The position numbers and the translations under genes were made by a program. From contig CM057456.1 in assembly GCA_016271365.2 (NCBI GenBank), positions 607,233,501 through 607,297,500 of the forward strand: a stretch of 64,000 nt of DNA, written 5' to 3'. The notes below the pieces were generated by a model. It was not told the DNA's origin, made no database searches, and saw nothing but the letters and a program-made list of their open reading frames with translations. The stretch's first letter is position 1. The number at the start of each line of letters is the position of its first letter. Below, in pieces: positions 42,288 through 53,015 of this stretch. The DNA comes from Neoceratodus forsteri. Its lineage: Eukaryota; Chordata; Ceratodontiformes; Ceratodontidae.

Positions 42288-42600
42288 CGGCAGTAAAAGT
42301 CACTAGAAGCCTAGACCAATCAGTGATCAGGTGTCATAGGTTCAAAATCCTTTTGTTGGCTGAGAGGTGGTTTTGGCACTGAACGTACCTGTGGAGTAAC
42401 TCTTTGCAGCTGAGCCAGTGAGGTGGTTCAAGGCTGCAATCTGGTGTGGCAAGATTGGTCTGTAGCATTCGTTTCTGTTTCTGGCCCTGCTCCACCAGTA
42501 CAGAATGGGAGTGGGGGCAGGCATTCAAGTCTTGCAGCCTTAGTGGATGAGCATGGTTCGGCCTGAGAAACAGGCAGAAAAACCCCGGGGATGGGCCTCA

Positions 42601-42929
42601 GAAAGAGAGGTATCCCAGGTCCATTTGAGCAGAAGAGGAAGTAGAAAATATAATGTGTTTTCTCTTTAACAGAAAGTACAGCTGTTGTAGCCTTCTAGTG
42701 GCTATGTAGTATAATTTGCAAATGAGAAAGAAGACACTTTAAAAAAAAATGAAATTCTTGCTTTACAAAAAAGGATAGTACCAGGATCAGCAGCGCTGAT
42801 AAACATCTCTAATGAAGCAAGGTAAAATGGAGACCAGCAGGAAGAAGTCAGTGAGGCTGAGATCCTACAATCAGAGTGTTGGCGCTGAAAATTCAGAATG
42901 TCCAAAGGTGCCAAATACCAACATACCTG
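42601..42929. other. No recognisable gene
   Basis: Short linker between the Rex1 5' end and a CR1 ORF1-like stretch. Nothing recognised. Confidence 0.35.
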
Positions 42930-43600
42930 AGGGTGTATATGGCTTTTGGCTCTTTCTGTATATTTCTGTGCCCCTGCAACGAACCAGAGTTCAGAGGATC
43001 CCAGGCAGCAGTTTCAACAGGGGAAGAAAGCCTCAGGGTCTGCTAATTTGCAGTAGCAGAATCGTGGGTTGCTTCCCAGGACAGGCTTGTAGCTTCTCCT
43101 CTGGCATCAAGGTGCGAGCCCCAGGAGGGCACGGCACACCTGAGGGGGTATACAGCTTTTGGCTGTTTCCGTAGATTTCTGGGCCCTGCAATGAACCGGA
43201 GTTCTACCCACTGTCTTGCTGGCATGCACTCCACCCAAATGCTGCTTTTCCTAGTGCCCCTTCCACACATCTTACACCCTTAAGTATCAAGTCCCACAGA
43301 ATAATGACCTTCCCTCCTTCATCCTTCCCTGTACATTGCTTACTGCCCCTCACCTCCATTGCAGTAGTAGGTTTCACATACAGACATACAAAAATGGAAC
43401 TAGTCGACAATCCCTGAGGAACAGTCAGGACCCGGGTGTCAGACCGCCGCTGGGGGGAAAAGGACTGAGCATCCTACAGACTGCTCTCCTTCTAAGGGGG
43501 AAGGGAGGTAAAGAATGTCTGGATCGGGCCATGAAGTGCAGCAGTGGCAAACCTCACATAGGCAGAGGCATCAGTACTAGAAGCACTGAGGTACTGATAC
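42930..43600 (-). pseudogene. CR1 ORF1 fragment with internal direct duplication
   Basis: Minus strand 43204-43410 holds GKDEGGKVIILWDLILKGVR, matching block I of the SGNH domain (VIIxGDSxxRGV) with the GDS changed to WDL. Two ~65-bp direct repeats lie at 42928-43000 and 43138-43208 (cctgaggg-gtata-gctttt, ggct-tttc, tttctgggccctgcaa, gaaccggagttc), translated in the same minus-strand style (GPEIYGNSQKLYTPSG). This is a decayed repeat in the linker region. Confidence 0.55.
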
Positions 43601-44849
43601 CATTGCATAACAGTATGTAACGATCTGAACTGCAGTCATACATATAGTTATGAAAGAATCATCATACCACCCACATTCACATGAAGGAGACAGTCCACAT
43701 AATGGTGACAATGGTGGTACAGGGTCTATGTACTCAATAGAGGGGAAGACAGATGGGGTGACATATCATCAAAACAGTCACCATAACAGGTACTAAAATA
43801 CGTGCAGATAGCAGACATCTTGCTATATAAGGGGCAGTACAGGAATGAGGGGGCGATATATGAAACTGGAAAGTACACAGTAGTGGGGAAATTTGAGGAG
43901 CATGCTATTCATGCATAGTGCGATGGAAAAATACAACAGTATGTCACAGAAGCTGGTAGGTGATAGCAAACAGGCAACACTTAAACATGTCTGGTTCAGC
44001 ATTAACTGAGCAATGGAAGTGGGAAGGTGAGGATAAATCATATGCAGTAGTAGAATCAGAGGACGTAAAGGGGGCTAAGGCTCGTGGGCAGACCGGAAAG
44101 CAATAATAGTCCTTATGTGATGACAAGTTAAATTTTTGGATGTCTGTATGTGAAATCTACTGCTGTAATGAGGGGAAGGGAGCTGTAAGCAATTCACAGC
44201 TCACAAACAATGTGTAATCGGTGAAGGAATCAGCACAGCAAGTCACCTTACATGGGAATAGGCACACAAACACCAGCATCTACCTGAATGTGCAATGGGA
44301 GAAATCTTGATTGAATGTCACAACATATCATTGCAGGGGAACAACGGTAAAATACCCCCAACACAGTAACTCAGTACATACGTCATCATCAACTATCCTC
44401 ATTGCATACACAACACATTTACAAACTTTTTTTTTCTTTGGGGGGTAATATTTTTTGACAGACAGACCAGGTTAGACTACAAGTGTTGACACAATACTTG
44501 TGGTCTGTGTACTACACCGCAAAAGCCACACCAAGATCAGGCACACCTCACCTGCTCTGACAACACACCATGGCCTGTACGTCACCACCACATTTTTGCA
44601 TAAAGCCGTCAGTTGGAGTGCAGGCCCACTGGTGTAGCAGTTGGATTTCCACTTGCGACGCCGATGAATAGGGTTCGTGAACTAACCCAGGAGTTGGATG
44701 ACCGTCTGGGGCAAAAGGATCAAGTGTCATACAGACTGCTCTCCTTCTCCGGGGTAGGTGAAGAGTGTCTGGTACTTTACAGTCCCCTGGTGGAGGCTGA
44801 TGGTACTGCTGCAACCAGGGGCAGATGCTGGATGTAATTGCACATCATG
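43601..44849. other. Mostly unassigned; weak copy of 43440-43530
   Basis: The 44700-44775 stretch (cgtctggggcaaaaggatc, catacagactgctctccttc, gaagagtgtctgg) resembles 43447-43525 in the same order and orientation, implying another CR1-ORF1-related remnant. 43620-44690 shows no motif. T-rich run at 44430. Confidence 0.4.
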
Positions 44850-45135
44850 CACCCAGGGAGCTAGCATCAAAATAAGCCAGCTTTATGAGGGTCAGATAAT
44901 GACAAACCAACCTAATCACCTTATTTGAAGGGTTTGCTCTGGAGGTGTACGGGGCAGGCCTGGGAATATAGTCTATCTGGACTTCAATGGGTCCTTTTGT
45001 ACAGTAGCATGACACATGACAAAATTCTGGGCAAAGTAAACTAGCTCAGTATATATGAGACGTGCATAAGGTACACTGGAAACTGGCTTGGGGACAGAAA
45101 ACAGAAGGAGGTGGTGGTGAGTGAGTATGGACGAA
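44850..45135 (+). pseudogene. CR1 RT palm fragment
   Basis: Plus-strand frames carry LYEGQIMTNQPNHLI (from the QANQTNLIxxF motif), VYLDFNGSF (palm A, VYLDFSKAF) at 44965-44995 and a decayed W-NWL / RRWW region near 45080-45115. Frames shift between each motif. It joins an oppositely oriented CR1 piece at about 45140. Confidence 0.7.
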
Positions 45136-45286
45136 CCAGTGAGTTGCACAGTGGGAATATTGCCTCTCTCCTGTGACTGGTGAAGCCCCTCCTGATACTT
45201 CCCAACTTCCTCGGTGCCTTCCCATAAGATTTACGGCATAGGTAAGACATTTTTAGATTATTGTTTAATATCACCCCAGCTCCCAT
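45136..45286 (-). pseudogene. CR1 C-terminal fragment, antisense
   Basis: Minus strand GVILNNNLKMSYLCRKSYGK followed by IRRGFTSHRREAIFPLCNS and LVRP corresponds to the CR1 'DLGVxxxxxLKMS...IxRGIxSRxEVILPLYxSLVRPHLEY' block. Only ~50 codons survive. With the preceding entry it forms an inverted CR1-CR1 junction. Confidence 0.7.
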
Positions 45287-46112
45287 TTCTCTGTTGAGTA
45301 TTCCACCTTTACCTATTTGCTATAAACTTCTGTATATGATTTCTGCATTACTTTACATTTGTATAGCACCACGGCATGACAACCCACTCCGCCCTGTCGT
45401 CCACTGCCTCCAACATCCACTGGTGGTGTCTCATTCCCACAGCCCCAACCCGGGGGGGTAAGCTGGGGATTGCCAATAGTGTTCATTGGGAGGGCATGAC
45501 CCCATTGTGGCCCCACCCAGAGGGGAAAGCATGGGCATGGGGATGGCCATCGGGGTGGGTCCAAGCATAGGGTGAACTGGGAACCCCCCAAAAAAAAAAA
45601 ACCCTCAGTTGGAACAGCCACTGCAGTACTTGCCACAATTTATAAGAATGAAGTTGGCAGGCTGAGGGCAGGGTTGCTGAAGAATCATATGCCTTGAAGC
45701 ATGCACAGTTCACTGGTGTTCAGTGGCTGATGACTGTATGGGCTGTCATGATGTGGAATGTGGTTTTTAACTTCTTTGTGGTGTCCAACTCACACAAGAA
45801 CATGTCAAGACATCAGCAGATGGCAGGCACGCTACTTCACAAGCCAACAGTCCCATCAAGCACAAGCAGGAATATGCACCAGCTGCCACTTTACCAGTCT
45901 CCAAAGGGAGCCACTATGTGAGCAAGCCACATCCCACCCTCCCCCATAGAAAAGACAACTACTATGGCCGCTTACTTCTCTCTGACCCAGCAAACACAAA
46001 GTGCACAGAGCATGCTTCACAGCTAGTGGCAGTGGTCTAACAGGCGGAAAGCAGATGTCAAAGCACTCAATGCCACCACTACAGGTAACATTTACAAAGC
46101 AAATCACTGTTT
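45287..46112. other. No recognisable gene
   Basis: Includes a GC-rich stretch (45420-45570) and an A run at 45588-45601. Short frames on both strands carry no motif. Confidence 0.4.
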
Positions 46113-46118
46113 TCATAC

Positions 46119-46460
46119 CTGTATACGACTTGTCTTCACATATGCTGACCACTGCAGTAGTGCGTTGATTGACTCCGGCTGTGCAGATGGATGAAAGATG
46201 AATGGTACAGCATCTGCCTTTAGTTTGGGTTTGGCATGGTCCCAGCCAAGGGCTGCTAATTTAATGGGATCACGATCATATGCAGAGTGCGCAAAGTGAG
46301 CCAAACAGATTCTACTATATATAGATGGCTTAAAATTCTTACGCCTGCAAAAGTGCACCCAAACCTTCTTAGCCTTTGCATCCTTTGGGAAAAGAAGAAA
46401 TGTAGCCCGCATCCTTTTGTGCTTTTATTTTTGCACCCATATACAACACAGCATGGCATT
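46119..46460 (-). pseudogene. THAP zinc-finger exon
   Basis: Minus strand starts MPCCVVYGCKNKSTKGCGLH (C2 pair of the C2CH finger at the N-terminus, as in THAP proteins). A one-base slip in a ttcttctttt tract moves to the frame LFPKDAKAKKVWVHFCRRKN, then FKPSIYSRICLAHFAHSAYD, where C-x2-H completes the C2CH set, and DAVPFIF, the AVPTIF-type box that closes the domain. The frame continues to a good donor, cag|gtatga, at 46119/46118. THAP domains bind DNA and occur in P, Kolobok and host regulatory proteins. This could be the 5' exon of the transposase gene at 27.9-31.3 kb. Confidence 0.82.
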
Positions 46461-46480
46461 ATTATAACCAATAGCTTCAA

Positions 46481-47485
46481 GTTACCAGAAAAAAAACTAA
46501 CATGTATTGAAAGTCAGATCTTAAAATAGACGTCAACACCTGTGACTTTCTGAGCAGATAGATACAGAAAGTGTTGTCAAACTACTATGAGACGCTGTTC
46601 TCTGAACTGCACTCCTACTGAATCTATGCACCTAGAAACACTTTCCCTCCAAAAGTACCATTGGTTTACAAATCTGCAAAATGGAAAACTTACACTAAGG
46701 GTTCAAAAAAGGAAAACACACAGCAGGTACTTTTATTAAAAATAAATGTAATAATTTTAAATAACATATACATCAAAATAAATTCAATAACCAATTAATC
46801 ATTTTTAACTCAGACTACAACTCCTGTCTCCACCCCTAAACATCAGTCACAGCAGCCCTACTATGAAATAACCATGAGAAGCATAGAATGAAACTGTGTT
46901 GTAGGGTAATATGTCACATTAATAGATCATTGCAAAAGAAGTACATGTTCATTTTAATCAGATACAGTTATAAAAACACAGTTTGCAAAAAGATAATAGG
47001 AACAAGGAATAGGGATTATAGAGACACTGTTCATTCAGAAAAATCCACATTTTGGTTTGATGAAGCAATGCAATTTAACAAAGACTGTAATACTTTCTTC
47101 AGCAGTATGAAGAACAACATTAGGGAACATTTACATGGATTTCAGGTTAGGAGAAAGGAAATGGAATATAACATTACTGTATATGTGCAGCTGTCAAGAA
47201 AACATTGTGTCTCCAGGAAGTGAGGCCAAAAACCTGCATAGCGAGATACAGTTTATTTAAAAACCTTTTCAGAAGCATGCTCTTGAATGAATGAAGTGGC
47301 ACAGACAGGGATTAGCAATTCAATTTGAATTTTATTGAAATATTACAGGCTGAGCATTACTAGAAATTCTATAGATTGAATGGCGAACGATGTTTCCACT
47401 TGCTGATGGTGACTCCGATGATGTCATCAGTGGGTGGCGTGTGCACCTGAATGGCAATGCGCTTGGCTGTCAATGTCAATGTCTC
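46481..47485. other. Mostly AT-rich; one unassigned ORF
   Basis: A plus-strand frame of 111 codons at 46888-47223 contains KSTFWFDEAMQFNKDCNTFF, with an uneven, Lys/Asn-rich composition. I recognise no domain, and the local base composition makes chance ORFs common. 46735-46805 is very AT-rich. Confidence 0.3.
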
Positions 47486-47489
47486 CCGA

Positions 47490-48132
47490 CCAAACAAAAC
47501 CAGTCCTATCTTTTTAATATTTAGTCTATCTTCACCTTCCCATTTCCCCTTCCTGCCTCCTGATCCTAGATCCTTCCCATGCCTTCGTACACCGGAATCT
47601 TGTTATGTAAATTATCTCTATAGCTATGCAGAGTATATCATGCCATCTGCCTCCTTCCTTGTACCAACTAGCCTTTTTCGCTAATTGTAGCACTGTATGT
47701 TGTGACACTCACCCTCTTCCTTGATTAGCCAGCCTTTGGCCAAACACAGCACTTATCTTTTCCTTCCTATCACCTTCCCCTCCTTCAGTCACTTTGGTAA
47801 CTACCCCCTTCCTGTTCTATCCCTGCACTTCAATATCTGATGTCCCCTGTAATATATGTAACCCTAATCTTTTCTCCTTCCGAATGGTATGAAGACCTCT
47901 GAATGTTAATACTGAATGCTATTGTACCAATTGCCATCCTTATGTATTGTATCGTGTTTTTGTGTATGTCATGGTTCCTTGTATTGTATCAACTGGCATT
48001 TTTGTGTATTGCATTCTTTTTTATAATTCATGGCTCTATTATGTTGTACACAAGGACCTCCGTGTAAATGAACATGCTCAATACAGCTTTCCTGTCGATA
48101 AACTTGAATTGAATTGAATTGAATTGCCTGTA
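47490..48132 (+). pseudogene. LINE 3' UTR with (TTGAA)n tail
   Basis: Pyrimidine-rich leader (47490-47600, 47750-47800) leads to acaaggacctccgtgtaaat, then cctgtcgataaacttgaatt and three more gaatt units (48100-48125). This is the usual form of a LINE 3' terminus with a short tandem tail. No RT motif remains. 12590-13062 has a similar pyrimidine-rich layout. Confidence 0.6.
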
Positions 48133-48299
48133 CACACTGAACGCAGTGTGCAGATTCTCTGTGGAGGGTCACTTTTTAAAAACGCTCCGTTTTAAAAATG
48201 AGGAAAGGTTTACTGAAGAGAAAGTCAGGACAATGCTCAGACATCTCTTACCAACAATTTCTAGCAATTTAAAGTAAATAAAGGCAGTTTAAAAACTGA

Positions 48300-48640
48300 A
48301 CCTATTTAGATGTCCTTTAACATCTCCTCTGATAGATGGCACATCAAACATTGCAACACCCCCATCCAGTGCAGCATCCTTCCCCCGCTCAAAAAGTGGC
48401 ATGAGTTCTGCAACGTATACCTTGGCAGCCAGTTGACACCTCAGCTGACCATCTCCTCTGAAGGGCAGCTCCTCCAACAGTGCAACACACACACGCCTCT
48501 TCTGTTGCAGAGTACCCCATCCCCAGCGCTGCACTCCAATGTCAGTACTAGATAGTAGCCCATACAAGACTTGAACTCACAGCTGTCAGCTCTTCCTGGT
48601 GCAGAAATAAGAATGCTACCAACAGAGATACTGACACTGT
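48300..48640 (-). mobile_element. tRNA-derived SINE, copy 1 (antisense)
   Basis: Minus strand: tRNA-like head ctctgttggtagcattctta (box A region) and gagttcaagtcttg (box-B-like, ~48570), then a body with tggagtgcagcgctgggg and the conserved central block gtgccatctatcagaggaga, then tgttaaa at 48310-48345. Related copies lie at 58965-59180 and 59955-60275. The 92-codon minus-strand ORF across it is a shadow. Confidence 0.65.
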
Positions 48641-49354
48641 AGACAAGGTTATAATAAAGAGGACAGTAGCATTACAAAATGGAGAATAAAAATGGACATG
48701 AAGCCTCAAATGTTTCTCATTTCATATACAGAGAACTATTGGGGAAGTCCATTCACTAGGGTTGAGTTCCTTTCTATATATAAAATGGCTTGACTCAAAG
48801 AAGCAATCTGATTGGTGAACACTGGTCACATGACTTACATAACTTTCTAATTACTGCAAGGTTCAAATTTTTACTTTCCTTTTACTTGATATTTTAAGTT
48901 TTAAAACTATTTTATATGTGCAATAACACACTCCAGTGTGTGCTGTTATGTCATTTATACAATGCAAGTGAAGGTCAAACCTTACAGATGAATGATTTAT
49001 TTTAGCTACTGAAGCATTCTAAATGAAAATAAATCATTTATTTCAATGTTAGATGGGTACTAAACATTCATTTCCATGTTAGGTGGGTAATAAAGGAGGT
49101 CTTAAACTAATGAAAGAGAAGCTTGAATATTTCCCGACATCATAAAGGCCTCTGCTGGTGGGGCAGGGCTTGACTTCAGGCAGGAACAGATGTTCCTTAT
49201 TTTAGCTCCCGAGTGAGACCTAACAAATCTTAAATAAAACTGAATTTTTGGGAGATCCATCTTAGAAATAAATAGTTTATCCAACTTATCGAGCTTCAGA
49301 GCAAAAGATGGAAAAATCTCATAGCATAGCTCCGCCTGGAGACTTTTTTGCACC
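48641..49354. other. Possible L1 5' UTR; promoter-like motifs
   Basis: Precedes an L1-type ORF1. Around 48810-48845 gattggtgaacactggtcac, then atgacttac contains an inverted CCAAT box and a GTCACATGAC E-box. No direct evidence for transcription, and the extent of the L1 element here is a guess. Confidence 0.3.
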
Positions 49355-50190
49355 TAAATAAGGATGGCAGCCCTGCTCAACACAAGGCAGCATCTGGTTT
49401 GATTGAATCTTCTAGTAATGGGGTGACTCTCCTCACTGTTAATGCCATTTTAAGCCAGCTAATCAAAACATCACAGGATGTGGACTGCAAATTAGACACC
49501 TTAAGTCCCTGAGTGGCTAAGCTTGAAACCTGCCTGGATACAGTAGAACAGATGGCACAACGAATGGAGATGACATCCATGAAATCTCAGTATGCAATAA
49601 TGACCTTAGTCAAAGAGAATATGCAGCTGAAAAAGCATCTGGAAACTTGGAAAACCAGACTTGGGAGTGAACGTTCTGCATTGTGGGTCTCCCAGAAACT
49701 GTTGAAGGAGAGGATAGCCTGGGATTTGCTCAAATGCTACTGCCCAGTATTTTCAATCTTTCAGCTGATGATAAAGCCTCCTCGCTGGAAAAGGCATACA
49801 GTGTTACCCCCAGATGAGCTCCAGTGAACAGTCTGGCTCCTCGAACATTCATCATTATCTGTACGGGAGTCGGGGATCAAGACAGAGTCCTAACGCTGGA
49901 TAGCAAGAAACCAAACCTGCACTATGGTGACACCCAGGTCTTCATTTTCCCCAGTCCGTCTTACAACACCCAACTGAGATGGAAAGCTTTTGACCACATC
50001 TGCAGCTCTTTTCAGTCCCTGAAAATTCAGCACCAACTGCTCCTGCCTGATCAACTTTGGGTGCAGTGGAACGGCCATACCTACTTATTCAACGAGTCGA
50101 AAGAGGCAGGCAAGTTGGCACAGAAAATAGAAGTAGAACTGAACTCTGCAGCAAATATGGACTCAGACAATTCTGTGGAGACCTAAAAAA
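49355..50190 (+). pseudogene. L1/Tx1-type ORF1 fragment
   Basis: A coiled-coil region (AILSQLIKTSQDVDCKLDTL, stop, VAKLETCLDTVEQMAQRMEM) leads to the RRM-like part (a decayed IxGLPE region near 49690) and the C-terminal domain: VNSLAPRTFIIICTG, GDTQVFIFPSPSYNTQLRWK, FQSLKIQHQLLLPDQLWVQW, NGHTYLFNESKEAGK. This matches the order of L1 ORF1p, an RNA-binding chaperone. Stops and frameshifts occur at ~49510, ~49680 and 49827. No ORF2 follows. Confidence 0.7.
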
Positions 50191-50770
50191 GTGAAACATT
50201 TTACTTCTCAGGTGACTTTTAATGTTGTTCTAGCCGTGTGTTTATAAGTAAGCCAACTGATCTGCAGAAATCAAAAGTTATTCTGTTAACTGCTTGTTTT
50301 GGCCCGATACCTTAATACATTTCTGTTGGTCACGCTGTTTTAGGCTGAGCAGAGTGGGCTACCAAAGGTTGGCAGGGTGAGGAAAATATGTTTAATTTTG
50401 ATCGACTCTGCCTCTTTGATGTACCACCATGAGGATTTAAAATGGCACTCTGGTATTACCCACGATGTTCCACTCGGACTTTGCACTGTATGCTGTAGCG
50501 CAAGTATGAGGCAGGAATCTTCAGCATTTTTACCACCTGCCAATCCACCGCTGCTCTGTAAATCTACCTGAAAGGATTTACCCCATGATCTTTGGACTAA
50601 TTACATGATGCTCTATTAAACTGGTACTCCCTATAAAATGTTAACCTCAGTCCCAGAATTGCCAGATAAATGTGTTTAACCACTGTCTATACAGTATGTT
50701 CGTTTTTGGATTTACTGCTAAAATTGGTATGTCAGCTTTAATGACTACCTTGCAGTTTACAAGGCTGGGT
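50191..50770. other. No recognisable gene
   Basis: Unassigned sequence between the L1 ORF1 piece and a CR1/L3 tail. Confidence 0.35.
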
Positions 50771-51015
50771 TTTATGGAATTAATCTCTCTTTGGCACAGA
50801 CTATAAGATCAGGTCTGACAATCAGAAGTGCATGAGGGAATTTGTGGGTGTTTACCCTGAATGGAAAAAGGGAATCAGTGAATATAGGAAGGAAGAAATA
50901 GGCTGTTGGTTAAATAGGATCTGCGGCCTATCCTGTAGCTAGGGAAATGGGCAGACTAGATGGGCCAAACGGTCCTTATCTGCCATCAAAGTCTATGTTT
51001 CTATGTTTCTATATC
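50771..51015 (+). pseudogene. CR1/L3-type 3' end
   Basis: gggcagactagatgggccaa, then acggtccttatctgccatca and tctatgtttctatgtttctata (50955-51012) is a classic CR1/L3 3' tail with tatgttt repeats. The region just upstream is probably its 3' UTR. No coding motif remains. Confidence 0.75.
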
Positions 51016-52935
51016 CTTGCTATTTTCTCTGTATAGTTCCTGTGAAGTTGCTGTTAAGTTGCATGTTGCATTTCTTTAAAACCAGTATGTAATTTCCCCC
51101 ATGTGTTTATCCAATTGAAGATGTCATATCTTTCCTTTTTAAGTGCTATTCCAATGTATATCCATTGTGGTATTCTTCCCCATACAATCAATTGTGAGTA
51201 ATGTTTTGCTTGCAAAATGATAAATGAAAAAGAGGCCTCTGCTGCACTCAAAATAGGGCAGTGAAATCAAACAGAAGCAGTTAAGCATTAATCTGAAACT
51301 CTTGTTTTTTTAAATGCATTGTATAAATTGGACACACAATGGCCTCCCTCACAATATGACATTTAGCAACACTTTTGAGGGGGTAGGACTTTCATAACTC
51401 ACTCGTGGCTCTACCACTCATGAACTATTGTCCTGCCCCCACTCACTCATGAAGATAAATATATTCTTAGTTAGGCCATTATATATCCCATACATCACTG
51501 CACTTCTCATGTGGATAAGGGCACTTGACTGCTCCTTGTGCTTCACAAATCACCTGGGGTGTGTGATAATTAAGGTTTACCGCACACCCTGTTACTGTAT
51601 GTGTCATTGCTCACTTGTTCAATCCACCCCCCACACACACACACACACACACACACACCTCAAAGAAACTGTGATATTCTGCCACAATAAATTATTCACA
51701 TTTGTTATACAGAAGGTGAAAGAACTAAACCATTTTTTGAATGGGATTTATACTTATATATTAAGTAAGATGAGAACAAGTGAAGTATAGCCCCAGCAGA
51801 TTGAATACTGAAGCATGTGAAGGCAGAAAACTCAGTGGTGAAATGTTATTGATGTCTAGATTTGCTTTCTTATTCTTCAGTCTAGCGTTGGCTTTTCCCC
51901 TGCGTATTCTGCTGAGCCAAAATCCAATACAACAGCTGGCGACTGGGCATACAATCACTTTCACGGTACATTATCAACATTTTGAAGGCTTTCTTTACAT
52001 ACTGATGTTAATCCTCTTTTCACAGGGCATCCTCCACATCACTTTAAATAAATGCACACCAAAACAATGCCTGAGATGAGAAGGGATTGAGCTGCAGGGC
52101 CTTGGAAATGAAGTGCATGTCAAATGAAGAGAAAATGAATAGCCAATAACCCGCCCAACACACACACGCTGAGAATGTATTTCACTAGTAACTACTGGGG
52201 TTAAGACACGGAAAAAAAAAACACCACAAAAAATTATTCTCATTCTCTCTATGTAGCTTTACTACAGAAAGAAAGGGCTTGCCTGGTCCTTGGTGTGTCA
52301 ATAACCAGTGAATCAAGAACATAAATTTTAAAAAGTGCTGCTGCGCTTGTTTAATACTTCAATGTATCTCTCCTCTTCCCACTGCCACCTGCACATTTCA
52401 CTTCATGTATGCTCTCCTCTGATAACAGGCACACATTCCAGCCTGACTCCTCTCTCCTGCCGAAACCTAACTTTAGCCAGTATGGAGATCATACTCCACC
52501 ATTCTTTTGTATTGCAGCGTGAGCCCCTGCTGCAGAGAGACAGGCAAGCCTCTCCCAGGGTCAGGTATCAATACTGTGTACCATAGCTCCAGCAGTGGCC
52601 GCAGTACAACAGGCAAGTTGTACCCATGGCCAATAACACAGCTCTTGTCACTGTAAATGGCCCAAGCAGGCTAGTTAAACAAAAGGGAAAAGTTATGCAA
52701 GTCCGATTACATTATAAAATAAAAATCTGCAGGTGAGCTGATTCAGGGGCCTACCTCCCACAGAAAGTAACCCTGACAAAAGGATCCACCCAAGCTTGGA
52801 CTGGGGGTTACACAGGTGGAAGAGCAATTTTAGACAAAGCATGGCAATGTTAATAGTTTTTAATAAGCTAACCTTTTAAAAAAACATTTTTTTATATATT
52901 TTTATGTTCGCTTATAAAATATGCAAACATAATGG
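51016..52935. other. Unassigned; (CA)n microsatellite
   Basis: No motif-bearing frame in 1.9 kb. (CA)n at 51628-51658. Some T-rich runs near 52875-52905. Confidence 0.4.
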
Positions 52936-53015
52936 TATAATTCCCGAACTGTGAGATGGCTTAGGGAAATTCCCATCCTCCACCTATCACAGCTTCAGAA
53001 TACTGAATCTTCTCC

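Larger units (their letters stand above)
38280..42600 (-). mobile_element. Nearly full-length Rex1 LINE
   Basis: The 3' tail on the minus strand is (TTGA)n, seen as aatcaatcaatcaatcaa at 38282-38300, followed by the 3' UTR up to about 38900. Coding continues up to 42287 and the 5' part may extend to ~42600. Domain content (2A-like motif, APE endonuclease, RT, C-terminal YLGVWLD block) and the RT/C-terminal sequence style identify Rex1/Babar within the CR1 superclade. At 4.3 kb this is the most complete LINE in the window. Confidence 0.85.

Noticed and set aside
46888..47223. 111-codon plus-strand ORF as a host exon
   Set aside because: No recognisable domain, no clear splice context, AT-rich surroundings; mentioned only as unassigned.
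48305..48320. TTAAAGGACATC as a T2-type MITE end
   Set aside because: It falls inside the conserved central block of the SINE copy at 48300-48640 and has no inverted partner.
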